Positions 37,190-47,572 of a DNA stretch of 64,000 nucleotides are shown one piece after another. Origin of the DNA: Aquibacillus rhizosphaerae (GTDB lineage Bacteria > Bacillota > Bacilli > Bacillales > Amphibacillaceae); NCBI RefSeq assembly GCF_030282825.1, contig NZ_JASTZU010000062.1, forward strand, positions 1 to 64,000. Reading direction: 5' to 3'. Numbering within the stretch: position 1 is the stretch's first letter; every line of letters starts with the position of its first letter. Under the pieces are notes generated by a model. The model did not search any database, was not told the DNA's origin, and saw nothing but the letters and a program-made list of their open reading frames with translations. The position numbers were made by a program, and so were the translations under genes.

Positions 37190-38900
37190 ATTCTGTTAAA
37201 CCTTCAACCATTAATTCCTCTACTGATGCAGTTCCATTTTCTCTCATTTTTACTAAAGACTTAATTTCGTCCCCTTCTTGTAAAAAGATAGCTAAAGGCT
37301 CTGTGCTTACATTTATCGTATAAATCGTTTTATCCCCTTGCAATAAATATTGAACCATTTGTCCATTGTCATTTGACGTTACCAAAACGCGGTCGACTGT
37401 ACCTTCTTTTGTTTCTGTTTCTGCCTCTTCTATTGAATCAACATTTCCTGGCTTTTGAAGCATTTGTAAACGGTAAGCATCCAGTGTTTCATTAGCAGTC
37501 TCACCAAATACTACAAAATCCGAGTCAGAAGCACTAATATAAGCGTATTGTTTAAACAAACCATTTGGATCTAATACATTAACAATCCATGTTGGGTTTC
37601 CATCAATGTTGTACAGGACGGGCATAGACCCCTCCCAATTCTTCTCCGGAAACTCTTTGTTAACAATTTGCTTTGCACCTTCACTATCCATTATTCCATT
37701 ATTTTTATCGCCGTTATAGTAAGTTAATACTCCAGTTCTTGCATTGACTAATGTATATCCCAATGCAGAATCGATATTTTCCTTAGGCGAAGTCATGTCA
37801 GTGAAGTAAAACATTTGACCTTGTTCATCAAAGATTGGTGTAACACTTTTCTCTGTACCTGATTCATTAGGTATTTTTACATCTTTCTTTCCAAAAACAG
37901 AATTCAACCATCCATGAATGTATTTTCCAAAGTAGTTATTTTGTAGTGAAGCCATTTCTGAGCTTACTGAACCTTCAATAAATTCAGGAGCTTCACTATT
38001 GTCAAATATGTTTAATGCACTCGTAACAGGATCAATAACCACAACCTTTAATTGATTCATATCAGGCTTATTCGTGAACCCAATTGGCTTATAGATTGTC
38101 TGTACATACCATGGTTTTCCATCATCATCAATCTCAATTTGCGCTTCTCCACTTTGAATATAGTTAGGGTGCTCATTATAAATTATTCGTTTCATATTTT
38201 TGCTAAAATAACTAGAGTTTGTGTACTTCATTTTACTCTGAACAAACTCTGGCTGTGCATTCACATTTGTAGCCGAGATTGTGAAGTAGCCTTCTGTTTC
38301 TTTACCTCTTATATATTTCCAAAAGCCTGAAAATTCAACAGGTGCTACATAAACAATTTGTTCCTCTACTTTTTGAACTTGCAATTTACCAAGGTCATAA
38401 AACTGTGTGTTAGGTACGACACTCATCGCTTTTTGGATTTTGTTACGTGCAGATTCAGGCGCTACAGTTATTGGTGTTTCTTCTTTACTTAATGGGGTTG
38501 CCTCTTCCTCTTCATTTTTGTTAATAGATTCATAGGAATCATCTAATGCTGTAATACCCAAAATAAAAATTATCGGTAATGAAAAGATAGCAATGATGAA
38601 AATGATTGCTGTAGCAGATTTATATGGTTTTGCATCCTTTACTTTTGCATTAGTCATGTAGTATAAAATCGGTGCAAAAATAATTGCAACGATCACATTC
38701 ATTAGAACCATATTAGGTATCGTAATTGCAGGCATTACAAAATATAAGATGCCCCCGGTAAGGATAAATGCTGTTATTAAAATGAAGACACTATATTTAA
38801 TAGTTGACATTCTATTCTTGTTATTTTCACTAATCGATAGTATAGATAATAATAAAAATAGCAGTAATGACAATGCAGTTGCTAGTAATGTTCCAATCAT
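37188..38900 (-). CDS. Uncharacterised membrane protein with large soluble C-terminal region
   Basis: 570 residues. Four hydrophobic helices lie at about 1-22, 33-57, 62-84 and 95-115, then an acidic linker (NKNEEEEATPLSKEE) and about 430 soluble residues. The soluble part has repeated blocks with PVTSALNIFD, ARTGVLTYYNG and a DGKPWYVQTIYKP/DGNPTWIVNVLDPN pair, giving a two-fold look. It ends in a small OB-like segment (GTVDRVLVTSNDNGQMVQYL). I do not recognise a named family. The membrane part suggests a sensor or assembly factor with its bulk on one side of the membrane. The start at ATG 38900 has AAGGAGAG. It is a single gene. Confidence 0.7.
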   Translation of the reverse strand: MIGTLLATALSLLLFLLLSILSISENNKNRMSTIKYSVFILITAFILTGGILYFVMPAITIPNMVLMNVIVAIIFAPILYYMTNAKVKDAKPYKSATAIIFIIAIFSLPIIFILGITALDDSYESINKNEEEEATPLSKEETPITVAPESARNKIQKAMSVVPNTQFYDLGKLQVQKVEEQIVYVAPVEFSGFWKYIRGKETEGYFTISATNVNAQPEFVQSKMKYTNSSYFSKNMKRIIYNEHPNYIQSGEAQIEIDDDGKPWYVQTIYKPIGFTNKPDMNQLKVVVIDPVTSALNIFDNSEAPEFIEGSVSSEMASLQNNYFGKYIHGWLNSVFGKKDVKIPNESGTEKSVTPIFDEQGQMFYFTDMTSPKENIDSALGYTLVNARTGVLTYYNGDKNNGIMDSEGAKQIVNKEFPEKNWEGSMPVLYNIDGNPTWIVNVLDPNGLFKQYAYISASDSDFVVFGETANETLDAYRLQMLQKPGNVDSIEEAETETKEGTVDRVLVTSNDNGQMVQYLLQGDKTIYTINVSTEPLAIFLQEGDEIKSLVKMRENGTASVEELMVEGLTE

Positions 38901-38984
38901 AGATTTTCTCTCCTTATTTTTCTGTCTTTACTGCTTACGTTTAAACACTGATTTAAGTTTCAAAAAAAATATGTATTTAAAAAT

Positions 38985-39010
38985 GAAGCAGGATTGATAA
39001 TTCCTGCTTC
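38985..39010 (-). terminator. Terminator of the LysM-GH18 gene
   Basis: GAAGCAGGA and TCCTGCTTC arms, with ATTTTT next on the minus strand, just below the stop at 39014. Confidence 0.8.
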
Positions 39011-39013
39011 TGG

Positions 39014-42000
39014 TTAGGGGATGATTAAGTTTTGGCCGATGTAGATGGTGTCTAGTGTTAGGTTGTTCGTTTGTTTGATTGCATGGACAGTTGTATTGTA
39101 TTTTTTGGCTATGACTGATAAGGAATCACCTGACACCACAGTATAAGTAACTTTTGTCGCTTCTGGTAATAATTCCTCTGCTGTTATTGATGTTGATGTT
39201 ATAGGAAGTTTTAAGACCTGCCCGACAAATAGGACATCTGTAGTTAATTCATTTATATCTTTTATCGTATTTATCGTGGTTTTATTCCGTTCAGCAATTG
39301 CCCATAAGTTATCTCCGGATACAACCGTGTAATTATTGAAGTTTTGTTCAATTGGCTCCTTTAGCTCATCCTCTTTTGGAGAAGCGTTTACGACAGTTGT
39401 CGGAACACTAGTTGGCAGTGTCGTTGAATAGCTATTCCAAATAGAAGGATTTTCTTGCCCGACACTCCAATTACCTACACCACGAATATTATATTCGCTA
39501 ACTAATGAAAGCTTCTGCTCGATGGATGCATCATTTTCAAACCAAATCGTGTAAGTACCTGGGATGAGATTTGAACCAGCTACCATCATAATTGGATCAT
39601 CATTTTCAATTGTCACAATTGCTTTTGGTGTTTTACTAATTTCATCAAATACTACTTCGCCGTCATACATGTTAATCATTTTTTCCACTTGAGAATTAGA
39701 TATACCAAAGCCTCCATAGTTAAAACCTTCTATCCAATAACGGCCATAATGGGCAATTCCCATCACTATTTTTTCATTAGGAACCTGTTGATTAATCGCA
39801 TATTGAATCGATCTTTCTACCCAATCTGCACTTGCTACAGGTCCAGCTTCTCCGCCCGGATAGCTTTCATCATAGCTCATGATCATTAAGTAATCTGCGT
39901 ATTTAGCTAGGCCCGTGTAATCATAAGAACCGTGCCAGCCAGTGCTCCAACCGTTTGGGTTGGCTGCAACGGCGACAGACACTTCTTTTGTGTCAGGGAT
40001 AAGTTGTCTTAATAAACGTACAAACTCTGTATAATTTTCCCTATCAGCGTCCGTAACATTTTCGATATCAACATTTACACCATCTAAGTTGTAGCGTTCA
40101 ATCGCGTCAGCAATTTGTCTTGCGGCAAGCTCTTTATTTGCTAGCATCGCCCGGCCAACATCACGATTCCAATGATTGCTTAAAAATGGTACGACACGCA
40201 CACCTTGCTGATGCATCGTTTTGATAAAATTCGGATCGACTTGGTAGGTTAATTTTAACGTGCCATCAGGATTTATATCGAAATAACTTGGTGATACAAT
40301 GTTCATGGTATGACCTGTCTGATTTACCGTGTTTACATATTCATTTGTATTACCAAAATACATATACCCCAGATTAACGACTTCGCTTGCGTGGATTGGT
40401 AATTGTATCGTTTGGTTAGGTTGAATAACTTCACTCGTCAACTGATTTACCGACATTAAAGCATCGACAGTTGTATTGTATCGTTTAGCTATCGTATAAA
40501 GAGTGTCGCCTTCTGTTACTGTATAATAAGTAGTATCTACAGTGATTACTTCACTTGTATTGCCAGCTAAATCTGTTTGCGTAATAGAAACCTCTAATCC
40601 TTTTAACATGCTTTGTTCGAAAAAAATATTATTTAGCATAAAGAATCCACGATCATCAGCATTTACTGTTCGCTTAGCTATTTGATTCCCTTCAGCGTCG
40701 GTCAACGTGATATCTACTGTAGCCTTTGGTTCTGCTGTTCCAATCACATTATAGATATACTGTTGGTTTTGAAGACTAATACCACTTTTAGCTATATCAG
40801 GCTGTTCTATGACTGTATCTTTTTCAATCGTAGACGCTTGCACGATGCCGCTATTTCCTGCTAAATCAGTTTGGAATATTTCTATGGACAATGGACCATC
40901 TTCAAAAATAGTTAAATCAAAATTCTCAGAGAACAGCCCGTCGATGACTTCCGAAGATTTTGTTATATTTGTGTCCCCATCACTTATGGTAAAAGAAACA
41001 AGAGCACCTTCCTCCTCGCTTAATCCTTCCATGATATATTCTGCGCTATTATTGGCATTCACATAGGGAAGAGAAGGGAGTGTAATCTCAGCTGGTATGC
41101 TAGTATCTTTTTTCACACTAATTAGCTTGGTATCACTCGTATTTCCTGCAGCATCAATCTGAGTTAGTGACACGTTAACATCTCCGTCCCGTAAATTCGA
41201 AACATCGATAGGGAGGTTGAATACACCATCTGTGTCCGTTGTGGCGGTCTCTGTTATGGTTGTCACTCCATCTTTGATTGAAATATCTACTGTTGTATTT
41301 GGCTCTGTTTTTCCTCCTATGTGATAGGCATCGCTATTGCCGTAATACACGGGCTGAAGTTGGTTCATTTCGATGACACCTGGTGCTATCGTGTCTTTTA
41401 TTATTGTTTTTCTCATCCATGGACTACTGTTGCCAGCATTGTCTTTTTGAGAGAATTCAAAAATAACATCGCCATCCTGTATGCTCGTCAAATCAACGGG
41501 GATTTCGAATTTCCCTTTTTCATCTGCAGTTTCCTCGAGTTCGATTTTCTGCCCACTCGCATTAAAAATATTGATGTGAAGCTCGGCATTTCTTTCAGCA
41601 GTTCCGATCAATACATAATCCGTTTGATTTTCCTTATTAATAAAATAATTGTTGTGAAAAATCGGTGCAGTTGGTGCTTCAGTATCTTTCATCACCTCGG
41701 TTGTGCTCGATTCACTTTTCACGCCAGCTTTACTTGTTTGTGTAGCAGTTACTTTAATCTTTGTATCTTCAAGGATGCTTATATCTACTTCGACACTAAA
41801 TTCTCCCATATCGTTTGTCTTCACTGTAGTTGTGATCTCCTGATTGCTCTCATCAGATAGAATGACTTCTACGGTCGACCCGGACTGTGCGTTACCGAAT
41901 ACGATGTATGACGTCTGTGATTCATCGTTCACTTGTGCCGTTGATCGGATGACAGGTGGTGCAATACTCGTATCCTTAATGATCATAGTAGATTCATCTA

Positions 42001-44302
42001 GACTGCTGTTACGATAGAGATCAACAGCACGTGTTACCACCGTTAATTCACCGTCATGTAATGCTAGTAAATTGACGATAGTTCGAAATTCACCTGTTTC
42101 ATTTGCTTCTACTTCAGCAGTAACCATATTAGCATCCCTATCTAAAACAGATATTTCAATAGTGGAGCCTGGTTCTGCTACACCAAAAATGGTGTAATGA
42201 TTTGCATTTAGGTTCGTTACTTGCTCATTATTATCGATAACAGGTTTTGTAATAAATGTATCTTTGATCACCGTTTTTTCGCTTTGCTGACTAGTATTAC
42301 CTGCTTGGTCTTCGGCTATGATTTTTAGTGTAATAGTTCCATCATTTAAGCTGGATACATCTACATTCGCTTGAAAATCTCCTGCTTCTTTCGTTAATAT
42401 CTTTTGACTAAGGACCGTTTTAACTCCGTCCGTTGCACTAATCTTAAGTGAAGTATTAGAATCGCTTGTTCCACTAATCCTATACTGTTGAACATTTTCA
42501 CTTGTAATTACCTGCAATTCTCCGATTGAAGGAGTACTTATGTTTGTATCTTTGTTGACTGATTTTTCAATTGATGGGCTCGTGTTGCCTACTACATCAA
42601 CGGCGTAACTTTGCATACTAATCTCCCCGTCATTTAAATTAGATAGGTTTAGATAAACGAGAAAATTCCCTTGATCATCCGCGATACTCTGTTTATGAAT
42701 CGGTGGATTGATGCCATCGGTTGCAACCACTTCAACGGTTGATCCTGGATCAGCATTACCAGATAGAGGATAAGCAGCAACATTCTGTTTGTTAATAATA
42801 GGTAGTTGCGTTATGAAGATAGGCGTGCTAACCATCGTATCTTTTTTTATAGTCATCCTGCTTGCTTGGCTTTGATTGCCTCCTTGATCTGTTGCTGTGA
42901 TGGCGACTGTCAAGTTTCCATCATTTAAATTAGATAGGTCTACTGTTTGCTTATAGGTACCGTCCACACCTGAAGTCACCTGATTAGTTATGGTAGAAAC
43001 CCCATCAGTCACAGAAATGTTGATGCTTGCATGAGCTTCTGCTAACCCAGAAACAACTATATTTCCCTGCTGTTCTGAGGTAACGGTATTCATGTCATCA
43101 ATCATTGGTGATGCGGGTGCGGATGTATCGATTTCTGTTACATTTGGGATTTTTAATTGCTGGCCAATATAAACCGTATCGCTAGTTAAATGGTTTGATT
43201 TTTTAATAGCATCAATTGTTACGTTATATTTTTTTGCTAAAACAGATAAATAATCACCAGAGACAACGGTATGCGTGAGCATCTCCGTGCTTTCTGTTGG
43301 AATTGGTGCTTCAGGTGATAACGTATTGCCAGGGATAACTATCACTTGTCCTATAGAGATTAAATCAGCTGTTAGGTTATTCATTTCTTTTATACGATCA
43401 ACGGTAGTATTATTTTTTTTGGCTATGAGAGATAAGGAATCACCTGACACAACGACATAATTAGTTGTATTTGTGTTATTTTCCACAGACTCCTTAACGG
43501 GTTCATTAACTACTGGAACTTCCGGTGTTTCTTTCTGAATCGAGGATACCTTTAACACTTGACCAACCAACAACATATCCGATGATAGATTATTCAAAGC
43601 GCGAAGCTGATCAACTGTGACGTTAAAACGTTGTGCAATAAGAAACAATGTGTCACCAGAGACAACTGTATAACTAGTGTTAACTTCATCATCAACTGAC
43701 ATGTCTACCTTTGGTTGATTGGAGCTAATGCTAATGGGGATTTTCAATTTTTGACCAATGTAAATCATATCACTAGTTAACTGGTTTAAGGACCGAATAC
43801 TTTCAGCTGTTGTGTTATAACTTTTCGCAATGACTGAAATACTGTCACCTGATTGTACACTATATGTAAAAAAAGGAAGGCTTAGTGTTTGATTAACATG
43901 AATCACGTCATTCTCCATATGGTTACTGTCCTTTATCGCCGTTACTGTTGTATTAAATCTTTTTGCGATAAGCGATAAACTGTCTCCGGACTTAACAGTG
44001 TACACATCATTGGCAGGTATCAGTGTTACAGTGGCAGTATCGGTCTCTGCGCTTACATTAGAAACTCCACCGCCAAAATACATCGTTGTAACTAACATGG
44101 AGCCAATCATGATTTTTGCTGCTGTTACCCTTACATTAGGATATTGTTTTGTCACTAATTCTCTAATTTTAGTTTGAAGTTCCGTTGTTTTTCCGGGATT
44201 CTTTCCAAACTCACTAGAAAACTCTGTTGTATGACTGTCGAGGTACACAACTAATATAAAGTTGTTCTGTTCTTTTATTAACTTGTAATCGCGTAGTTGC
44301 AT
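39014..44302 (-). CDS. Large LysM / Ig-repeat / GH18 cell-wall hydrolase
   Basis: 1762 residues. Order: a cytoplasmic-type N-domain of about 60 residues (VVYLDSHTTEFSSEFG) and a membrane or signal helix near 62-85; five LysM domains (about 98-388); nine Ig-like repeats of about 95 residues, each ending KDT, with DLSNLNDG and DxAGNxS motifs (about 398-1254); LysM 6 (about 1257-1300); a GH18 domain (about 1308-1624); LysM 7 and 8 (about 1655-1762). The catalytic motif reads LDGVNVDIENV, as in YaaH-type N-acetylglucosaminidases, with the acid Glu present. It should bind peptidoglycan and cleave glycan strands. The N-domain is shared with the divergent NlpC/P60 gene at 44464. The start at ATG 44302 follows AGAGGTG. 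It lacks a sortase motif; LysM provides attachment. Confidence 0.92.
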   Translation of the reverse strand: MQLRDYKLIKEQNNFILVVYLDSHTTEFSSEFGKNPGKTTELQTKIRELVTKQYPNVRVTAAKIMIGSMLVTTMYFGGGVSNVSAETDTATVTLIPANDVYTVKSGDSLSLIAKRFNTTVTAIKDSNHMENDVIHVNQTLSLPFFTYSVQSGDSISVIAKSYNTTAESIRSLNQLTSDMIYIGQKLKIPISISSNQPKVDMSVDDEVNTSYTVVSGDTLFLIAQRFNVTVDQLRALNNLSSDMLLVGQVLKVSSIQKETPEVPVVNEPVKESVENNTNTTNYVVVSGDSLSLIAKKNNTTVDRIKEMNNLTADLISIGQVIVIPGNTLSPEAPIPTESTEMLTHTVVSGDYLSVLAKKYNVTIDAIKKSNHLTSDTVYIGQQLKIPNVTEIDTSAPASPMIDDMNTVTSEQQGNIVVSGLAEAHASINISVTDGVSTITNQVTSGVDGTYKQTVDLSNLNDGNLTVAITATDQGGNQSQASRMTIKKDTMVSTPIFITQLPIINKQNVAAYPLSGNADPGSTVEVVATDGINPPIHKQSIADDQGNFLVYLNLSNLNDGEISMQSYAVDVVGNTSPSIEKSVNKDTNISTPSIGELQVITSENVQQYRISGTSDSNTSLKISATDGVKTVLSQKILTKEAGDFQANVDVSSLNDGTITLKIIAEDQAGNTSQQSEKTVIKDTFITKPVIDNNEQVTNLNANHYTIFGVAEPGSTIEISVLDRDANMVTAEVEANETGEFRTIVNLLALHDGELTVVTRAVDLYRNSSLDESTMIIKDTSIAPPVIRSTAQVNDESQTSYIVFGNAQSGSTVEVILSDESNQEITTTVKTNDMGEFSVEVDISILEDTKIKVTATQTSKAGVKSESSTTEVMKDTEAPTAPIFHNNYFINKENQTDYVLIGTAERNAELHINIFNASGQKIELEETADEKGKFEIPVDLTSIQDGDVIFEFSQKDNAGNSSPWMRKTIIKDTIAPGVIEMNQLQPVYYGNSDAYHIGGKTEPNTTVDISIKDGVTTITETATTDTDGVFNLPIDVSNLRDGDVNVSLTQIDAAGNTSDTKLISVKKDTSIPAEITLPSLPYVNANNSAEYIMEGLSEEEGALVSFTISDGDTNITKSSEVIDGLFSENFDLTIFEDGPLSIEIFQTDLAGNSGIVQASTIEKDTVIEQPDIAKSGISLQNQQYIYNVIGTAEPKATVDITLTDAEGNQIAKRTVNADDRGFFMLNNIFFEQSMLKGLEVSITQTDLAGNTSEVITVDTTYYTVTEGDTLYTIAKRYNTTVDALMSVNQLTSEVIQPNQTIQLPIHASEVVNLGYMYFGNTNEYVNTVNQTGHTMNIVSPSYFDINPDGTLKLTYQVDPNFIKTMHQQGVRVVPFLSNHWNRDVGRAMLANKELAARQIADAIERYNLDGVNVDIENVTDADRENYTEFVRLLRQLIPDTKEVSVAVAANPNGWSTGWHGSYDYTGLAKYADYLMIMSYDESYPGGEAGPVASADWVERSIQYAINQQVPNEKIVMGIAHYGRYWIEGFNYGGFGISNSQVEKMINMYDGEVVFDEISKTPKAIVTIENDDPIMMVAGSNLIPGTYTIWFENDASIEQKLSLVSEYNIRGVGNWSVGQENPSIWNSYSTTLPTSVPTTVVNASPKEDELKEPIEQNFNNYTVVSGDNLWAIAERNKTTINTIKDINELTTDVLFVGQVLKLPITSTSITAEELLPEATKVTYTVVSGDSLSVIAKKYNTTVHAIKQTNNLTLDTIYIGQNLIIP

Positions 44303-44463
44303 TTAAAACACCTCTAATTATATTTTCGTGATATAAAACGCATGTAATTCTGCTTATTGTTTTCTAATCAAGCTGTCTTCATGCACGATATTTTCCAACC
44401 CATTATATTCCAATTATAAAAATGAAATTGTTAGCCATTATAGGATTAGGTGGTGATTTTCTA

Positions 44464-45960
44464 ATGGACTTTGTAGCAAGCGATAGATTAGATAAAACGG
44501 ACGATGGTTATACAGCTATACTTTTTTTAGATCAGAATTTCTCGGAGTTTTCGAGTGAATTAGGTTCGGACAATATTAAATCAAAGCAAACCGGTAATAA
44601 CATTAAAGCGTATGTGAAAGATCGATTTCCAAACAAAAAAATAACATCTGCGAAAGTATTTTTAGGCTCATTATTAGTGATGTCTATTGCTTTTTCAACA
44701 GATTATGAAGTGCATGCGGCGTCAGAGGACAACGAGGTAGAGACGAATAAAGTAGATACCAATAAGTACACAGTGAAAAGCGGAGATTCTCTCTATAAAA
44801 TAGCGTCGGAACTCAATACAAATGTTGATAGGATCAAACAGCTAAACAACATGAACTCGAATACGATTTTTACCGGACAACTATTAGTGGTGCCAAACAC
44901 TTCCCTTTCAACTGAAAACACTATTTCTTACCAAGTAAAGTCAGGCGATTATTTATCTGTCTTAGCAAAGAAATTTAACACAACTACAGAAAGAATAAAA
45001 CAAGTAAATGGGCTTCATACGGATGTGATTTACATTGGCCAAACCCTTCAAATACCAACACCAACAGATGCGACTCCCGTTAGTCAGTCTCAAACACACC
45101 AAGTCGTTTCTGGTGATACGTTGTCAGGTATAGCAAAAAGCTATCAAATCAGTGTAGCTGATTTAAAACAAATGAACCAATTAACTACGGATATGATTTA
45201 TGTTGGTCAACAGTTGAAGATTCCTAGTGGACAAGCTGCCCCTGTTTCTTCACCTGTACAAGAATCTGGCCCTTATACAGTTGTTTCAGGTGATACATTG
45301 TCTGGAATTGCAAAGCGATATAACATTTCAGTAGAACAGTTAAAATCAAGCAATGGACTAATTTCTGATACCATCTTTGTTGGACAGCAGCTTTCCATCT
45401 CTAAAAATACCACTGGTACAGATACCAAAGACTTACAGCAAGACTCACAAGCTTTAATAAAAAATCTTCAGGTACTAGGATTTTATAAGGATGATGTCGA
45501 TCAAGCGGTGAAAGCATTTCAACAAGCATATGGCATACATGCTACAGGACAATTGGATGTTGAAACACAAACAGCTATTAATCATGCCTTGGTCAAAGAC
45601 AAGCTGGTTGCAGATACCAAAAACTATATTGGAGTTCCGTACGTATGGGGAGGCACAACACCTTCTGGCTTCGATTGTTCAGGTTTCGTTTATTACATGT
45701 TTCATTCAAATGGGGTAGACATGGAGCGTGCGACTTCCGCTTCCTTATACGAAATGGGGAAATCGGTGTCTAGTACACAGTTGCAGCCAGGTGATTTAGT
45801 CTTCTTTGCTGTGAACAGACCAGGAGAAATCTCTCATGTTGGTTTTTATACAGGTGACAACAGCTATATATCTGCCACCTCATCCAAAGGTATATGGGAA
45901 TATGACATGGATAACCCATATTGGTCACAATATTATGTTGGAGCAAAACGAATTTATTAA
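44464..45960 (+). CDS. LysM NlpC/P60 peptidoglycan endopeptidase
   Basis: 498 residues from ATG 44464 (TAGGTGG upstream; a longer frame to 44422 has no ribosome site). Order: an N-domain (ILFLDQNFSEFSSELG...) with a membrane/signal helix at about 70-90, homologous to that of the divergent GH18 gene; four LysM domains (about 100-315); a degenerate peptidoglycan-binding segment (VKAFQQAYGIHATGQLD, about 323-380); an NlpC/P60 domain with the catalytic Cys in SGFDCSGFVYY and His in GEISHVGFYTG. Such enzymes cut gamma-D-Glu to meso-DAP (or Lys) stem-peptide bonds. With the neighbour it gives a glycan-cutting and peptide-cutting pair under a common 161-base divergent control region. Confidence 0.93.
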   Translation: MDFVASDRLDKTDDGYTAILFLDQNFSEFSSELGSDNIKSKQTGNNIKAYVKDRFPNKKITSAKVFLGSLLVMSIAFSTDYEVHAASEDNEVETNKVDTNKYTVKSGDSLYKIASELNTNVDRIKQLNNMNSNTIFTGQLLVVPNTSLSTENTISYQVKSGDYLSVLAKKFNTTTERIKQVNGLHTDVIYIGQTLQIPTPTDATPVSQSQTHQVVSGDTLSGIAKSYQISVADLKQMNQLTTDMIYVGQQLKIPSGQAAPVSSPVQESGPYTVVSGDTLSGIAKRYNISVEQLKSSNGLISDTIFVGQQLSISKNTTGTDTKDLQQDSQALIKNLQVLGFYKDDVDQAVKAFQQAYGIHATGQLDVETQTAINHALVKDKLVADTKNYIGVPYVWGGTTPSGFDCSGFVYYMFHSNGVDMERATSASLYEMGKSVSSTQLQPGDLVFFAVNRPGEISHVGFYTGDNSYISATSSKGIWEYDMDNPYWSQYYVGAKRIY

Positions 45961-46015
45961 ATGCCATGGCCAGACACCACACGAATTTCGCCATAATTTG
46001 ATTTGACGTCTATCA

Positions 46016-46246
46016 GTGGATCGATTATTCAATATCGTATTTAAACCGTTAATATTAAGGAAAAGTATAAAAAGCTATGAAATAGTAGTAGGGGAACTAA
46101 AGGAAGCAAAGGGGGATAAATACCCTATGTTTCCTCATTATGCTGGAAACCACTTCCAAATTCATGTTAGTGTTTCGTTATTTCGTGAAGTAAAAGGTAT
46201 TTTTGAACTAAAATCTAAAATTGAGCTTCCCTTGTTTACTCTCTAA
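46016..46246 (+). other. Possible small gene or remnant, 76 codons
   Basis: Open from GTG 46016 with segments SYEIVVGELKEAKGDKYPMF and FQIHVSVSLFREVKGIFELK, but without a ribosome site. No family is recognised. It lies between the NlpC/P60 gene and a terminator. It could be a decayed gene or chance. The rest of 45961-46290 shows nothing else. Confidence 0.2.
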
Positions 46247-46290
46247 CTACAATCATCTTAAACTTCTCTCAATATTTAGCCATAAATAAA

Positions 46291-46330
46291 CACCCCAAAA
46301 GTTAGTTTTTCAACTTTAACTTTTGGGGTG
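46291..46330. terminator. Bidirectional terminator
   Basis: CACCCCAAAAGTTA and TAACTTTTGGGGTG arms between the plus-strand NlpC/P60 gene and the minus-strand GH43 gene. Confidence 0.85.
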
Positions 46331-46402
46331 CACTACAGCCTGATATTGCTTCTTTTTTATGATTCCCGTATTTCAAATTTGGAACAATTCAGATCCTTTT
46401 GA

Positions 46403-47464
46403 TTAAAAAGAAGGCCAGCCATCCTCCCACTGGAATTCTCTTAATTGCATACGAATAACTCCATCATCGTTGGCATCATAATAATGGTAAACCATCACTA
46501 TATCTCCGTCCTCTTTAATTATATCTTGTCCACCAGGACCAGTGTGATTGGAGTAGCTTTGTAGAATAACCTCTCCTCCACCTTCATTTAGAGGTGTTCC
46601 ATCTTTATCAACATATGGACCAGTGAGTGACTCAGAACGGCCGACGGCAACTTTATATGTGCTGTCCGTGCCTTGACAACACGAGTCCCACGAAGTTAAT
46701 AGATAATAATAATCGTCCTCTTTAAAAATAGTAGGACCTTCAATAGCATTATGATCGGTCGTTTGTCTTCTATTAGCAATGGTATATATTTCACCTGTTG
46801 GTTCTGTCATATCTGTAAGCGCTTGTAATTTAATCCCACTAAAATGCGAACCAAATACCACCCACCACTTTCCTTTATCTTCAAAGACCATCGGATCAAT
46901 TGCGTTATAATCAACACTAGAATCTGACGTTAGAATAGCTCCAAGATCTTCCCAACTATTAATATCACCTGGAGTTTCGGTTCGTGCAACTCCTATTGAT
47001 GAAGAATTAGTTCCAAAAATGGATACAGCATAATACATGTAGAATGTACCGTTATTTTCAACTACATGCGGCGCCCATAAGTGTGCTACATCATATTCCT
47101 CTGTCCACTCGGGTGTCGGTATCTCTCCTACAGATTCCCAAGGACCTTCTAGCCCCCCTTTAGATTGGCGTATAAAAATACCACCTGGATTATCCGTATC
47201 TCGAGCAATACCAGTTGACACTACATAATGCGTGTCGCCATCTTTAAATATCGATGGATCATGTGCCGGATCATCAATTCCTTCTTCAGAGTTATAATCG
47301 CCAATATCACCTGACAATTCAATAGCCCCTTCAGGTTCTGAATTAGTTGTTTCTTCACCATTAGTCTGGAATGGCCAATTAAAATAGATTGCGAATGGTA
47401 CCAACAAAATTAACAAACCTACTATGATTAACCCCCATTTGAAACGCTTACTTTTTACATTCAT
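46403..47464 (-). CDS. GH43 arabinanase-like glycosidase, membrane-anchored
   Basis: 353 residues. A basic N-terminus and one hydrophobic helix (about 10-28) act as signal anchor, then an acidic linker and a five-bladed propeller. The catalytic acids are visible: AHDPSIFKDG (base Asp), AIDPMVFED (pKa modulator Asp) and AIEGPTIFKED (acid Glu). Segments such as HLWAPHV and GPGGQDI fit endo-1,5-alpha-arabinanases of the AbnA type. It should cut arabinan side chains of pectin outside the membrane, which complements the rhamnogalacturonan lyase at 6401. A GGAG site precedes ATG 47464. It is a single gene between terminators. Confidence 0.9.
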   Translation of the reverse strand: MNVKSKRFKWGLIIVGLLILLVPFAIYFNWPFQTNGEETTNSEPEGAIELSGDIGDYNSEEGIDDPAHDPSIFKDGDTHYVVSTGIARDTDNPGGIFIRQSKGGLEGPWESVGEIPTPEWTEEYDVAHLWAPHVVENNGTFYMYYAVSIFGTNSSSIGVARTETPGDINSWEDLGAILTSDSSVDYNAIDPMVFEDKGKWWVVFGSHFSGIKLQALTDMTEPTGEIYTIANRRQTTDHNAIEGPTIFKEDDYYYLLTSWDSCCQGTDSTYKVAVGRSESLTGPYVDKDGTPLNEGGGEVILQSYSNHTGPGGQDIIKEDGDIVMVYHYYDANDDGVIRMQLREFQWEDGWPSF

Positions 47465-47572
47465 TAAACTGTCTCCTTTGCTATTCTATGAAGTTACATA
47501 CACTACCATTCTAGTTTTAAAATTCATTCTGGTCAATAAACCTACTATGATGATTGTTTTTTCCAAGACAAT

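Noticed and set aside
41321-41860. 179-codon plus-strand frame opposite the Ig-repeat region
   Set aside because: Antisense shadow of the LysM-GH18 gene. The real frame has clear repeated domains on the other strand.
46814-46827. TGTAAGCGCTTGTA, 13 of 14 match to cre, inside the GH43 gene
   Set aside because: It lies about 640 bases into the coding sequence and encodes ordinary residues (Gln-Ala-Leu). An intragenic roadblock is possible, but nothing else supports it, so it is not listed as a feature.
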